Notes: generated from the sequence alone by a model not told the origin. Shown: positions 1 to 10,238, counted from the stretch's first letter. The stretch: 64,000 nt of DNA from UBA2970 sp965221075 (GCA_965221075.1 OZ244865.1:1674001-1738000), one strand, 5' to 3'. Program-made: numbers and translations.

Positions 1-2
1 AC

Positions 3-1418
3 GGCTCGGAGATTCCGACGCCCCACCTGGACCGCCTGGCCGAGGGCGGCCTGCGCTTCTCCCGCTTCTACAACACTGCCAAGTGCCATTCCTCCCGGGT
101 CTCGCTCCTCACCGGCCTGTACTGCGATCAGGCCGGCGGCGAGTCGCTCGGCCGGGGAGCCACCATCGCCGAGGCGCTGGCCCGCGCGGGCTACCGCACC
201 GCCATGAGCGGCAAGTGGCACCTCTCGGGGCAGCCCACCGACTTCGGCTTCCAGCGCTACTGGGGGCATCTCTCGGGGGCCACCAGCTTCTTCTCCGGGG
301 ACGACACCTTCCGGCTCGACGGACGGCCCTACGAGGTTCCGGAGACCCTCAACGGCCGCCCCTTCTACGCCACCCGCGCGATCACCGACTTCGCCCTGGA
401 GTTCCTGGACCAGGCGGCCGATTCGGGGGATCCCTTCCTGCTGTACGTGGCCTACAACGCCCCCCACTACCCGCTGCAGGCCCCCCGGGAGGACGTGCTC
501 CGCCACAGGGGGCGCTACCGGGAGGGCTGGGACGTCCTGCGCCGGAAGAGGCACCGGAGGCAGCTGGAGTCGGGGCTGGTGTCTCCGGAATGGGAGCTGC
601 CAGAGCGTCCGGACCACGTTCCCGCCTGGGACTCGCTCGGAGCCCGGGAGCGGGAGTGGGAGGAGCGCCGGATGGAGGCCTACGCGGCCATGGTGGAGGT
701 CCTGGACCGGAACGTGGGGAGGCTGGTCGGACACCTGGGCCGGAGAGGGCTGCTGGAGGACACCCTGATCCTCTTCTGCTCCGACAACGGCGCCTGCCCC
801 TTCGAGCGCACCAGGGGCAGGGATCTGGATCCCTGGGATCCCGAGTCGTGGTGGACCTACGACGCCGGCTGGGCCATGGTGGGGAACACCCCCTGGCGCC
901 TCTACAAGCAGAACCAGCACGAGGGAGGCATCTCCACGCCCCTCATCGCCCACTGGCCCGGGGGCCTGGAGACCGGGCCGGGAGCCATCACCGATCAGCC
1001 GGGCCACCTGATCGACTTCATGGCCACCCTGCTGGAGGTCTCCGGAGCGGAATATCCCCGCGAGGCGAGGGGGCGCAAGGTGGAGCCGCTGCAGGGCCGC
1101 TCCCTCCTGCCCGTCTTCCGGGGGGAGGAGCGCCAGGCCCATCCCCAGCTCTACTTCCGCTTCGGCTCCGACCGTGCCCTGATGCAGGGGGACTGGAAGC
1201 TGGTCTCGGCGAAGCGGGGGCGCTGGGAGCTCTACCACATGGGCCGCGACAGGACCGAGACCCGGGATCTGGCCCGGGACCACGGCGCCCGCGTCGAGTC
1301 GATGGCCTCGGAGTGGTTCCGCTTCGCCTCCCAGGTCGAGCGCCTGGGGGGAGGGGCCCTCCGGCCGGTGCGGCCCGGCATCGTCCCGCTCTCCTTCCGC
1401 AGGGCAGTGGAGGAATGA
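3..1418 (+). CDS. Sulfatase (S1 family), 5'-truncated by window edge
   Basis: The reading frame is open from base 3, so the N-terminus (signal peptide and first metal-binding Asp pair) lies outside the window. It reads PTPHLDRLAEGG, then a formylglycine-type site KCHSSRVSLLTG at about bases 90-125, then SGKWHLSG, FCSDNGACPF and a long C-terminal part ending in the usual 'GDWKLV...ELYHMGRD...' tail. These are hallmarks of alkaline-phosphatase-fold sulfatases, which remove sulfate esters from glycans or other substrates, usually in the periplasm. The core motif is C-H-S-S-R rather than C-x-P/A-S/T-R, so the third position is unusual and maturation to formylglycine is not certain. Substrate cannot be told from sequence. 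It is followed by 68 nt before the next same-strand gene. Confidence 0.9.
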   Translation, partial: GSEIPTPHLDRLAEGGLRFSRFYNTAKCHSSRVSLLTGLYCDQAGGESLGRGATIAEALARAGYRTAMSGKWHLSGQPTDFGFQRYWGHLSGATSFFSGDDTFRLDGRPYEVPETLNGRPFYATRAITDFALEFLDQAADSGDPFLLYVAYNAPHYPLQAPREDVLRHRGRYREGWDVLRRKRHRRQLESGLVSPEWELPERPDHVPAWDSLGAREREWEERRMEAYAAMVEVLDRNVGRLVGHLGRRGLLEDTLILFCSDNGACPFERTRGRDLDPWDPESWWTYDAGWAMVGNTPWRLYKQNQHEGGISTPLIAHWPGGLETGPGAITDQPGHLIDFMATLLEVSGAEYPREARGRKVEPLQGRSLLPVFRGEERQAHPQLYFRFGSDRALMQGDWKLVSAKRGRWELYHMGRDRTETRDLARDHGARVESMASEWFRFASQVERLGGGALRPVRPGIVPLSFRRAVEE

Positions 1419-1486
1419 CCTTCCGGGATCCCGGAACCGGCCGGAGCCTCCGGACTGCCGCCCTGCTCCGGTAGCGACGGATCGGC

Positions 1487-2215
1487 ATGGATTCCAGCAG
1501 CGGGATGACCGTCCAGTCGATCCTCTCCCGGCTGGAGGAGCTGGGCAGCGAGCGCACCAGGGCGATGCTGATGCGCAACCACGGGGTGCGCGAGCCCTGC
1601 TTCGGAGTCCGGATCGGGGACATGAAGCCGCTGGCGCGCCGGATCCGCAGGGACTACCGGCTGTCGCTGGATCTCTACGCCACCGGCAACTACGACGCCC
1701 AGTACCTGGCCGGCCTGGTCGCCGACGACGAGCGCATGACCCGACGGGACCTGCGGAGATGGGCGGGAGGCGCCATCGGGGGATGCCTGGCCGGAACCAC
1801 CGTTCCCTCGGTGGCGGCCCAGGGGCGCTTCGGGCGCGAGATGGGCCTCGAGTGGATCGGCTCCCCCAGGGAGCATGTGGCGGTGGCCGGCTGGAGCGCC
1901 CTCGCCATGCTGGTCTCGCTAAAGGACGACGGGGATCTGGACATGGAGGAGCTGAGCGGCCTGATGCAGCGGGCCGTGCGGGGCATCGGCGAGGCTCCCG
2001 GCGCGGTGCGCTACGCGATGAACCAGTTCCTGATCTCGGTGGGATGCCACGTGAAGGCTCTCTCCGGGAAGGCGCTGGCCCTGGGGGAGGAGCTGGGCCC
2101 GATCGAGGCCGACCTGGGCGGCAACTCCTGCAAGATGCCCTACGCCCCCGACTACATCCGAAAGGTGGAGAGGATGGGGCGTGTCGGGAGGAAGCGCAGG
2201 ACGGTCAAGTGCTAA
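1487..2215 (+). CDS. AlkD-like DNA alkylation repair protein (HEAT-like repeats)
   Basis: A 242-residue protein that fits the DNA alkylation repair family (AlkC/AlkD-type HEAT-like repeat glycosylases, which excise positively charged alkylated bases). Visible features are the helical start VQSILSRLEELGSERTRAML, the FGVRIGDMKPLARRI segment followed by YRLSLDLYATGNYDAQYLAGL, and the later paired helices GWSALAMLVSLKDD and VRYAMNQFLISVG. The C-terminus is basic (RVGRKRRTVK). No signal peptide, so cytoplasmic. The ATG at 1487 is used; an in-frame ATG at 1505 is an alternative. Its TAA stop overlaps the stop of the convergent stress-protein gene. Family assignment is by overall pattern; catalytic activity is not shown. 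Confidence 0.8.
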   Translation: MDSSSGMTVQSILSRLEELGSERTRAMLMRNHGVREPCFGVRIGDMKPLARRIRRDYRLSLDLYATGNYDAQYLAGLVADDERMTRRDLRRWAGGAIGGCLAGTTVPSVAAQGRFGREMGLEWIGSPREHVAVAGWSALAMLVSLKDDGDLDMEELSGLMQRAVRGIGEAPGAVRYAMNQFLISVGCHVKALSGKALALGEELGPIEADLGGNSCKMPYAPDYIRKVERMGRVGRKRRTVKC

Positions 2216-3048
2216 GCCGCGTCCCGGGCAGGGACCGCCAGCACCGGGCACTTGGCCTGGCGGACGATCTGCTCGGTGGTGCTGCCCCGCAGCGCGTCCA
2301 TGAAGCCGTGGTGCCCCTCGGTCGACATCACGATGAGCGAGGCGTCCCTGGCCTCGCTTTCCTCCAAAATGCGGTCCACGGCGGGGCCTTCCCTCTGGAC
2401 GTACTCGAAGTTCCCGTCCCGGGACGGGTCCGCCTGGATGTCCGGGGCGTCGGCGGCAGGTCCCGCATGGAGGCATCCGAGGGCGGTTTCCGGAAGGGAG
2501 AAGAGCTGAATGACGGCCCGGGCCGCCCGGAGGGCCGGAGCGGGCGAGGGCCGGGAGGCGACCGGGACGAGGATGCGGTCCAGGCGGACCTGGCCGGTCT
2601 CCGGGGAGACGAAGCCGGCGATCTGGCGGGGAACGAACAGGGCGGGGATGCGGGCGCTCCGTGCGATGGCCCCGGATCGGGAGCGGACCATCCATCCCCC
2701 CCTCTGGTGGGTGGCCAGCACCACCAGCGAGGGCTCGTGGTCCCCGATGTACTTCGTGATCCCGTCCACCGGGTCCCCGGCCACCATCAGGGCCTTGCGC
2801 AGGCGAAGGCCGGTGGCCTCCACCTCCTCCGCCGAGGCCTCTTCGGAGATCAGGCCCCACTGGCGGAGGGCGCCGCGGACCCGGGGGAAGTCCGACCAGC
2901 CGGCCTCCCGCTGCCTGCTCCCCACATGCAGCAGGGTGAGGCGGGAGGAGGCCGCCAGTCCCATGCGGAGGGCGTGGACGAAGGCGCCGTGGTCTCCCAG
3001 GGAGAAGTCGGTGGGATGGAGGATGTGCCGGAAAGCCTTGGAGTCCAT
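2212..3048 (-). CDS. Tandem universal stress protein (two UspA domains)
   Basis: 278 residues with two UspA-type domains. The first begins FRHILHPTDFSLGDHGAFVHAL and ends ARIPALFVP (about residues 5-140); the second begins DRILVPVASRPSPAPALRAA and ends AKCPVLAVP (about 155-275). The second keeps a glycine-rich GHHGFMDALRGSTTE loop resembling the ATP-binding G-x2-G...G-S/T signature, while the first has THQRGGWMVRSRSGA, which is more degenerate. Usp proteins are cytoplasmic stress-response or signalling factors. It is convergent with the AlkD-like gene (4-base overlap at the stops) and lies 15 nt downstream of the aminotransferase on the same strand, so the two may be co-transcribed. Confidence 0.88.
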   Translation of the reverse strand: MDSKAFRHILHPTDFSLGDHGAFVHALRMGLAASSRLTLLHVGSRQREAGWSDFPRVRGALRQWGLISEEASAEEVEATGLRLRKALMVAGDPVDGITKYIGDHEPSLVVLATHQRGGWMVRSRSGAIARSARIPALFVPRQIAGFVSPETGQVRLDRILVPVASRPSPAPALRAARAVIQLFSLPETALGCLHAGPAADAPDIQADPSRDGNFEYVQREGPAVDRILEESEARDASLIVMSTEGHHGFMDALRGSTTEQIVRQAKCPVLAVPARDAA

Positions 3049-3063
3049 GGGCGGCGCCGCCGA

Positions 3064-4458
3064 TCAGGCGGTCTTCTGGGAGAGGGCGTGCCCGATCAGC
3101 CGCCTGACCGTGGTCCACGCCGGTCCGGGAAAGCGGTGGCATTCCTCCAGCACCTCCTCCAAGGCCGCCAGGAAGCGCTCCGAGTCCTCCCGGCCCAGGA
3201 CGAGGGGAGGAAGGAACTTGATCACGTCCAGGTGGTGCCCGGCCACCTGGGTGAGTATGCGGTGCCGGTCCAGAAGCGGCATGACGATGGCCTGGGGGAA
3301 GAGCCCTCCGTCGGCGGCGTGGAGCATGGCCCAGGCCGAGCGCAGCGCCAGGGAGCGGGGCGCCCCCAGCTCCAGGGCCAGCATCAGTCCCTGGCCCCGG
3401 GCCTGGCGGCAGAGCTCGAAGCGCTCCGCCAGCCGCTGCAGGCCCCGGAGGAGCTCCTCCCCCCGCAGCCGCGCGTTCTCCGCCAGCCCCTCCTCCTCCA
3501 GCACGTGCAGGGTGGCCAGCCCGCAGGCCATCGCCAGGCCTCCCTGCCCGAAGGTGGAGGAATGGACCACGCTGCGGTCCATCCTCGAGAAGACCTTCCG
3601 GTGGTCGGCGTCCCGCATCAGGACCGCTCCGGCAGGGACCATGCCTCCCGAGAGGGACTTGGCCACCAGCACCATGTCCGGCTCCAGTCCGGGGACGTGC
3701 TGGTAGGCGAACATCCGGCCAGTGCGCCCCAGGCCGGTCTGGATCTCGTCGGCGATCATCAGCGCTCCCGAACTGCGGCACAGCTCCTGCACTCCGGAGA
3801 GGAATCCGGGGGAGGGGAGGTTGACCCCCTTGCCCTGGACCGGCTCGAGGATCACCGCCGCGGCCGGAGAGTCCCGCAGCTCCCGCCGCAGGGCGTCGAG
3901 ATCGTCCCAGGGGACCGCCACCGGCCCCGGCAGCAGGCTCAGGAAGCCCTCCCGGAAGCTGGCGCAGCCGTTGAGGGAGAGCGAGCCGCAGGTCAGGCCG
4001 TGGAAGGCGTTCTCGAAGTAGACCACCTTCTCCCGGCCGGTGGAGCAGCGGGCGAACTTGAGGGCCGCCTCCACGCTCTCGGTTCCCGAGCTGGTGAACA
4101 GGACCTTGTCCAGGTGGGGCGCCAGCTGCAGGAGCCTCTCGGCCAGGAGGCCGGGAAGCACGGTGGCCCCCATCTGGATCTTCCAGGGATCGTCGAGATC
4201 CAGGTAGTCCCGCACGGCCTTCTTGACCACCGGGTGGTTGCGCCCGATGTTGAACATCCCGTAGCCGGAGAGGAAGTCCAGGTAGCGGTTGCCCTCCCGG
4301 TCCCACAGCCAGGCCCCCTCTCCGCGCTGGTAGTGCCGGTCGAAGCCGATGGCCCGCAGGACCTGGACGAAGCGGGGGTTGATGTGCCTCCGGTAGAGCT
4401 GGTGCCGCTCGTTCTGCCGCTGGGCCACCAGCGCTCCGAGGTCGAAGGGTCGGGACAT
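3064..4458 (-). CDS. Class III PLP-dependent aminotransferase
   Basis: 464 residues from the ATG at 4458 (MSRPFDLGALVAQRQ). The fold-type I class III signature is clear: an N-terminal WLWDREGNRYLDFLSGYG, FTSSGTESVEAALKFAR around the PLP phosphate pocket, the Asp of MIADEIQTGLGRTGRMFAYQ, and the PLP lysine in VLVAKSLSGGMVPAGAV. These enzymes transfer amino groups from omega- or alpha-amino donors to 2-oxo acids or aldehydes (acetylornithine, putrescine, GABA and similar); the substrate is not evident. The open frame runs further upstream to 4536, but that extension carries no family similarity. It is divergent from the sulfotransferase gene with 80 bp between starts, so they may share a control region. 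Confidence 0.88.
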   Translation of the reverse strand: MSRPFDLGALVAQRQNERHQLYRRHINPRFVQVLRAIGFDRHYQRGEGAWLWDREGNRYLDFLSGYGMFNIGRNHPVVKKAVRDYLDLDDPWKIQMGATVLPGLLAERLLQLAPHLDKVLFTSSGTESVEAALKFARCSTGREKVVYFENAFHGLTCGSLSLNGCASFREGFLSLLPGPVAVPWDDLDALRRELRDSPAAAVILEPVQGKGVNLPSPGFLSGVQELCRSSGALMIADEIQTGLGRTGRMFAYQHVPGLEPDMVLVAKSLSGGMVPAGAVLMRDADHRKVFSRMDRSVVHSSTFGQGGLAMACGLATLHVLEEEGLAENARLRGEELLRGLQRLAERFELCRQARGQGLMLALELGAPRSLALRSAWAMLHAADGGLFPQAIVMPLLDRHRILTQVAGHHLDVIKFLPPLVLGREDSERFLAALEEVLEECHRFPGPAWTTVRRLIGHALSQKTA

Positions 4459-4538
4459 GTCGGTCCGCCGCGGCCGGAGCGGCCGCCCCCCGGCCGGGCT
4501 GGCGCCGAGACTAGGACCCCCTTCCGCAGTTTGCAAAG

Positions 4539-5624
4539 GTGAAGCGGCGCGCCAGGCCGGAATGGGCCCATCCCCTGATGGGAGCCTCGCCCGGAACCCT
4601 CCTCTCCCTGCTCCGGGAGATGGGGGGCGTTCCGCTGCGCAACTGGCCCCTGGCGGCCGCCTTCCTGGCCTCCTGCGCCCTGCGCGCTCCCTTCTTCCTG
4701 GCCGAGCGCCTCCTCTCCAGGCGGCTGCCCGGGCCCGCCGATCCGGTGTTCATCGTCGGCCACTGGCGCTCGGGCACCACCCACCTGCACAACGCCCTGG
4801 CGGCCTCGACCGGAATGGGGGTGATCACCCCCCTGGCCAGCGGCCTGCCCGGGGAGCTGCTCACCCTGGCCACCTGGCTGAGGCCCCTGCTGGAACGGGC
4901 CCTGCCCAGGGACCGGGGGCTGGACGCGGTGGCGGTCTCCCCCGGCTCCCCGCAGGAGGACGAGATCCCGATGGCGAGCCTGCAGCCGCTCTCGGCCTAC
5001 CACGCCTTCTACCTTCCCCGGAGCTTCCCGCAGCGGATGGAGCGGGCCCTCTTCCCCTCGGACACCTCCGGGTGGGAGCGCTCCCTGGAGCGTTTCCTGG
5101 CCCGGGTGGCCCGGCACCAGGGGGGGAGGCGGCTGATCCTGAAGAACCCGGTCCACTCCCTGCGGGTGCCGCAGCTGGCGGCCCGGTGGCCCGCAGCCCG
5201 CTTCGTCCACATCCACCGCAACCCCTACCGGGTCTACCCCTCCTCGGTCCACTTCTTCGGATCGATGATCGCTCGGCTGGGGCTCCAGCCCGCGGGGGAC
5301 CTCGACGTCGGCGGCTTCGTCCTCGGCCTCTATCCCCGCTTCATGGACCGGCTCCTGGAGGACGCGTCCCGGCTTCCGCCCGAGCGGTTCGCCGAGATCC
5401 GCTTCGAGGACCTCGAGGCCCGTCCCATGGAGCAGCTGGAGCGCATCCACCGGCAGCTGGAGCTTCCCGGCGCGCCCGGGGCGGCCCGGGCGTACCTGGA
5501 GTCGGTCGGCGGCTACGGCAAGAACCGCTACCGGCTGGCGCCGCGGGACCGGGAGCAGGTGGCCCTCCGCTGGGGGCGCTTCGTCCGGAGGTGGGGCTAC
5601 CAGGAGCCGCCCGAGGCGGCCTAG
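4539..5624 (+). CDS. Sulfotransferase family protein
   Basis: 361 residues starting at GTG 4539. Near residue 70 is FIVGHWRSGTTHLHNAL, the 5'-phosphosulfate-binding loop of PAPS-dependent sulfotransferases (P-loop-like RSGTT). RLILKNPVHSLRVPQLAARWP followed by ARFVHIHRNPYRVYPS matches the second, 3'-phosphate-binding region with its Arg/Ser. RFAEIRFEDLEARP then matches the family's C-terminal 'R-E-D' segment. A hydrophobic stretch at residues 35-60 (NWPLAAAFLASCALRAPFF) suggests membrane association. The likely role is transfer of sulfate from PAPS to a lipid or glycan acceptor. It is notable in a window rich in sulfatases, which do the opposite reaction. Acceptor unknown. Confidence 0.85.
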   Translation: MKRRARPEWAHPLMGASPGTLLSLLREMGGVPLRNWPLAAAFLASCALRAPFFLAERLLSRRLPGPADPVFIVGHWRSGTTHLHNALAASTGMGVITPLASGLPGELLTLATWLRPLLERALPRDRGLDAVAVSPGSPQEDEIPMASLQPLSAYHAFYLPRSFPQRMERALFPSDTSGWERSLERFLARVARHQGGRRLILKNPVHSLRVPQLAARWPAARFVHIHRNPYRVYPSSVHFFGSMIARLGLQPAGDLDVGGFVLGLYPRFMDRLLEDASRLPPERFAEIRFEDLEARPMEQLERIHRQLELPGAPGAARAYLESVGGYGKNRYRLAPRDREQVALRWGRFVRRWGYQEPPEAA

Positions 5625-5698
5625 CGGCGCCGGGGCTCTGCCACAACCGGACTTTCTGCCTTTACCCGCGGAGGAGCCGATCCTAGGGTCCGGGCCGA

Positions 5699-6075
5699 AT
5701 GCCCATGCTCTACAAGGCCTGGCCGTGCCTCCTGATCCTGGCGCTGGCGGCGGGGTGCGCCACCCCCTCCGTCGTCAACCTGACCCCCGGAAGCCTGCCC
5801 CCCAGCGAGTCGGGCTTCTACCGGATCGAGATGGCCTGGGAGGGCCGTCCCGGCGTGGTGAAGGACTCGGTGCGCCCGGTGCTGATGGTGGGGCAGGAAG
5901 ACTATCCCATGGAGGCGGTCCCCCTGACCGAGGGGCGGTGGGAGACGCTGATCCCCTTCCCGGAGGGAAGGCGGGAGATCCACTACCAGTACAAGATCGA
6001 GTACCGGGAGCTGGAGTTCGGCAGGGAGGAGGCCAACAGCCGCCTCTCCGAGGTCTACCGGCTGTCGATAGAGCC

Positions 6076-6079
<4 letters not shown>
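5699..6079 (+). CDS. Small lipoprotein of unknown function
   Basis: 126 residues with a type II signal peptide: YKAWPCLLILALAAGCATPS, where LAAGC is the lipobox and Cys20 the predicted lipidated residue. The mature part (about 105 residues) is beta-rich in appearance, with alternating charged and aromatic residues (SGFYRIEMAWEG, HYQYKIEYRELEF), and has no family I recognise. It probably sits in the outer membrane or periplasm. The TAG stop overlaps the stop codon of the convergent carB-like gene at a CTAG palindrome. The start is chosen because it gives an intact lipoprotein signal. Confidence 0.75.
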
Positions 6080-7602
<1,523 letters not shown>

Positions 7603-7614
7603 GGGACCGGCTTC

Positions 7615-8655
7615 TCAGAGGCGGCGCAGGCCGTCCTCCCCCATGGGGCAGGGTATCTCCTCGTCGAGGGCGTCGAGGCGGCCGAGGGTCTCCTCGTCGA
7701 GGATCACCGAGGCGGCCCTCAGGGAGTCCTCCAGCTGCCCGGGGGAGGAGGCGCCGACGATGGTGGAGGCGACGAAGTCGTGCTGCTTGCTCCAGGCGGC
7801 GGCCAGGGTGACCACCGGCAGGCCCGCCTGGCGGGCGATCTCCTGGCAGCGGCGCACGGTCTCCAGGGTCCTGGGATTGACGAAGCGGTCGGCCATCCTT
7901 CTCTGGCGCTCCCCCCAGTTGGACCGGTAGTCGGAGAAGCGGGCCCCGGGAGGGGCGCCGCCGCTGTTGTACTTGCCCGACAGGACGCCCCCTCCCAGCG
8001 GGGAGAAGGGCAGCAGGCTCACCCCCTCCTGGCGGCAGGCCTGCGCCAGCTCGCTCTCGCAGCGCCGGTTGATCAGGCTGAAGTTGTTCTGCACCGTGTC
8101 GTAGCGGGCAAGGCCTCCGGACTCCGAGGCCCAGAGGCTCCTCATCAGGCCCCAGCAGGTCTCGTTGCTGCACCCGATCGCCCGCACCTTGCCCTCCTCC
8201 TGCAGCTGGGTGAGGGCCTCCAGGGCCTCCTCCTGGCGCATGCCGTGGTCCGGCCAGTGGGTCTGGTAGAGGTCGATGTAGTCGGTGCCCAGGCGGCGCA
8301 GGCTTCCCTCGCAGGCGCGGAGGATCTGGCGCCGGTCCAGCATGGCGAGGCCGTGGCGCACCGGGGAGGCGAACCATCCGTGCCGGGGGCCGGTCACCTT
8401 GGTGGCCACGATCACCGACTCCCGGGGCCTCCCCTTCAGCCACCTGCCCACGATGGACTCGGTGATCCCGAAGCCTTCGGCGGTGGGCGGGGCCGGATAC
8501 ATCTCGGCGGTGTCGAGGAAGTCGACTCCTGCCTCGAAGGCCCGGTCCAGGATCCGGAAGGAGGTCTCCTCGTCGCACTGGAGGCCGAAGGTCATGGTGC
8601 CCAGGCAGATCTCCGAGACCGACAGAGCGCTCCTTCCCAGCCTGCGTTTCCTCAT
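7615..8655 (-). CDS. Aldo/keto reductase (Tas-like)
   Basis: 346 residues with the AKR (beta/alpha)8 signature: RKRRLGRSALSVSEICLGTM at the N-terminus, VDFLDTAEMYPAPP carrying the catalytic Asp and Tyr, VIVATKVTGP with the catalytic Lys, and IDLYQTHWPDHG with the His. The NADPH-binding end reads STIVGASSPGQLEDSLRAA. The EMYP.PP insertion and length resemble E. coli Tas. It reduces aldehydes or ketones with NADPH; the substrate is unknown. It is the upstream gene of a two-gene unit with carB, although no metabolic link is obvious. Confidence 0.9.
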   Translation of the reverse strand: MRKRRLGRSALSVSEICLGTMTFGLQCDEETSFRILDRAFEAGVDFLDTAEMYPAPPTAEGFGITESIVGRWLKGRPRESVIVATKVTGPRHGWFASPVRHGLAMLDRRQILRACEGSLRRLGTDYIDLYQTHWPDHGMRQEEALEALTQLQEEGKVRAIGCSNETCWGLMRSLWASESGGLARYDTVQNNFSLINRRCESELAQACRQEGVSLLPFSPLGGGVLSGKYNSGGAPPGARFSDYRSNWGERQRRMADRFVNPRTLETVRRCQEIARQAGLPVVTLAAAWSKQHDFVASTIVGASSPGQLEDSLRAASVILDEETLGRLDALDEEIPCPMGEDGLRRL

Positions 8656-8810
8656 CCCCTCCCGCTGCCGGGCACGCTATGCCAGACCGGGGGCCTCTGG
8701 CGAGATCGGAATCCCCGCGCCCGCCGCCGGCTGCGTCCCGGCTCCGCAGGAGCCGGGACTTCTCCGGGCCGGAGCGGGCCGCCGCTTGGAGTTGACACCG
8801 GGGGGATGCG

Positions 8811-9632
8811 GTGGAAGAGTGGGATGGCGTGAGAAGTCCACTAAGACCTGCTCCGGCCCTCCGCGGAGCCTTCACCCTGATCGAGCTGCTGGTGGTGATA
8901 GCGATCATCGCCATCCTTGCCGGGATGCTGCTTCCCGCCCTCAGCAAGGCCAAGGAGAAGGCCAAGCAGATTGCCTGCCTCAACAACACCAAGCAGATGG
9001 GGCTGGGGATGATTCTCTACGCCGACGACAACAGCGACTACTATCCGGGGCACTGGCGTATGGGAGGCGGAAACGTCCCCTGGAACAATGCCATCGTCTA
9101 CCCGGGAAGGCTCGTGCAGACCACCTCGGCCAGCGAGAAGACCTTCAACTGCCCCTCGGAGAAGTCGCTCTACTGGTGGGACCGGACCACAGTCGTCGCC
9201 GGACGGGAGTTCCCCTGGAACCTCCAGGCTGCAAACTCCCCCTTCACCTACGGCTACAACGACTGGGGGGTGGCGGAGTTCGCCCGCAGCGAGACAGGCC
9301 CCAGCCTGGGGATGGGGGGGGACATCGGCTCCCAGGGCGACTACATCAAGATCTCCATGGTGCGCAATCCCTCCAGCATGATCGGGCTCGGGGACTCCCG
9401 GTCCGACGGGCGGTGGGACACGGCCCTGGATCCGGCAGATCCAGGGACCTTCGATCAACCGGCCGCCGAGTGGCCCAGCAAGCGGCACAACGAGGGATCC
9501 AACCTGGCCTTCATGGACGGACATTCGGACTACGACAAGCTCAGGAACATGGTCTGGTCGCTCAACCCCGATCCCGAGCAGATACGGCGCTGGAACAACG
9601 ACAACCTGCCCCATCTGGAGCTTCTTCCCTGA
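8811..9632 (+). CDS. Type II pseudopilin-like protein with H-X9-DG C-terminus
   Basis: 273 residues from GTG 8811. After a short basic leader comes RGAFTLIELLVVIAIIAILA, the prepilin cleavage/N-methylation motif: cleavage after Gly, Glu at +5, then a hydrophobic helix. LLPALSKAKEKAKQIACLNN then begins the long helix of type II secretion/type IV pilins. The C-terminal part has RHNEGSNLAFMDGH, the H-X9-DG pattern seen in the very large pseudopilin-like families of Verrucomicrobia, Lentisphaerae and Planctomycetes. It is processed by a prepilin peptidase; a candidate is encoded at 21504-22664. Function is unknown, possibly secretion or cell-surface assembly. An ATG at 8806 is in another frame, so GTG is the only plausible start. 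Confidence 0.87.
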   Translation: MEEWDGVRSPLRPAPALRGAFTLIELLVVIAIIAILAGMLLPALSKAKEKAKQIACLNNTKQMGLGMILYADDNSDYYPGHWRMGGGNVPWNNAIVYPGRLVQTTSASEKTFNCPSEKSLYWWDRTTVVAGREFPWNLQAANSPFTYGYNDWGVAEFARSETGPSLGMGGDIGSQGDYIKISMVRNPSSMIGLGDSRSDGRWDTALDPADPGTFDQPAAEWPSKRHNEGSNLAFMDGHSDYDKLRNMVWSLNPDPEQIRRWNNDNLPHLELLP

Positions 9633-9759
9633 TGTCCTTCTCGCGGTTCTGGATCGCCATCTCGGTCCCCGCCTCCGGGAGTCTGCGCCTGGCTCCTCCG
9701 GATCCTTCCGCCAAGCCGGCTTCTCGCCGGTCCCTCCCGGCCTGGAACCTTCTTCCGCC

Positions 9760-9855
9760 ATGTCCATTTCCCTCTTCGGCCTTCCACTGATCGCCATCGC
9801 AGTCCTGGTCCTGGGTGTCTGCGGCTGCTTGGTCTGGATCCTGATGCGCAAGTAG
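9760..9855 (+). CDS. 31-residue single-span membrane peptide
   Basis: A short frame starting ATG at 9760 encodes 31 residues: a brief polar N-terminus (MSISLFG), one hydrophobic helix of about 22 residues including a CGC motif, and a basic MRK C-terminus. It ends 16 nt before the next gene, also a membrane protein, on the same strand. The shape (one transmembrane span, positive C-terminal anchor) is typical of real bacterial small membrane proteins, and the position in a gene-free stretch supports it. No homologue is known to me; its translation is not proven. Confidence 0.45.
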   Translation: MSISLFGLPLIAIAVLVLGVCGCLVWILMRK

Positions 9856-9871
9856 ATCCCCGGAGCCTCCT

Positions 9872-10222
9872 ATGAGCAAGCCCCTCCAGGTCGTCCTCGC
9901 GCTGGCGCTGCTGGGCGCCGCCGCATACCTGTTCCTGCGCCAGGGAGGCGGCTCGGACAGCGCCGAGGACTTCCCCGACGGAGTGTGGTGGATCTGCGGC
10001 TCCTGCAGGCACGAGTTCGCCATGGACCGGGACGAGGTGGCCCGTCTGTACCAGGCCGATCCCGACGCACCGGTATCCTGTCCAGAGTGCGGCGAAGGCA
10101 GGACCATGCGTGCGGTCAAGTGTCCCCTGGAGGCCTGCGCCAAGGTCTATCCCGACACCATCCAGAGGAAGCTCATCGGGGGGAAGGTCTGCTGCCCGGT
10201 CTGCGAGCAGCCTCTCCCCTGA
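9872..10222 (+). CDS. Membrane-anchored double zinc-ribbon protein
   Basis: 116 residues. An N-terminal transmembrane segment (VVLALALLGAAAYLFL, residues 7-22) is followed by an acidic linker and a domain with paired CxxC motifs: WICGSCRHEF, SCPECGEG, a further CPLEAC and CCPVCEQPL. Eight or so cysteines in pairs suggest two zinc ribbons, located in the cytoplasm or periplasm depending on topology. A GGAG sequence 6 nt before ATG 9872 is a plausible ribosome binding site. It lies directly after the 31-residue membrane peptide. I do not recognise a named family. Confidence 0.75.
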   Translation: MSKPLQVVLALALLGAAAYLFLRQGGGSDSAEDFPDGVWWICGSCRHEFAMDRDEVARLYQADPDAPVSCPECGEGRTMRAVKCPLEACAKVYPDTIQRKLIGGKVCCPVCEQPLP

Positions 10223-10238
10223 AGGCCCGCCGGGAGCC

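Noticed and set aside
1759..4542. A 927-residue plus-strand frame.
   Set aside because: Runs through the AlkD-like gene in another frame and antisense to the stress protein and aminotransferase; composition is that of a shadow frame.
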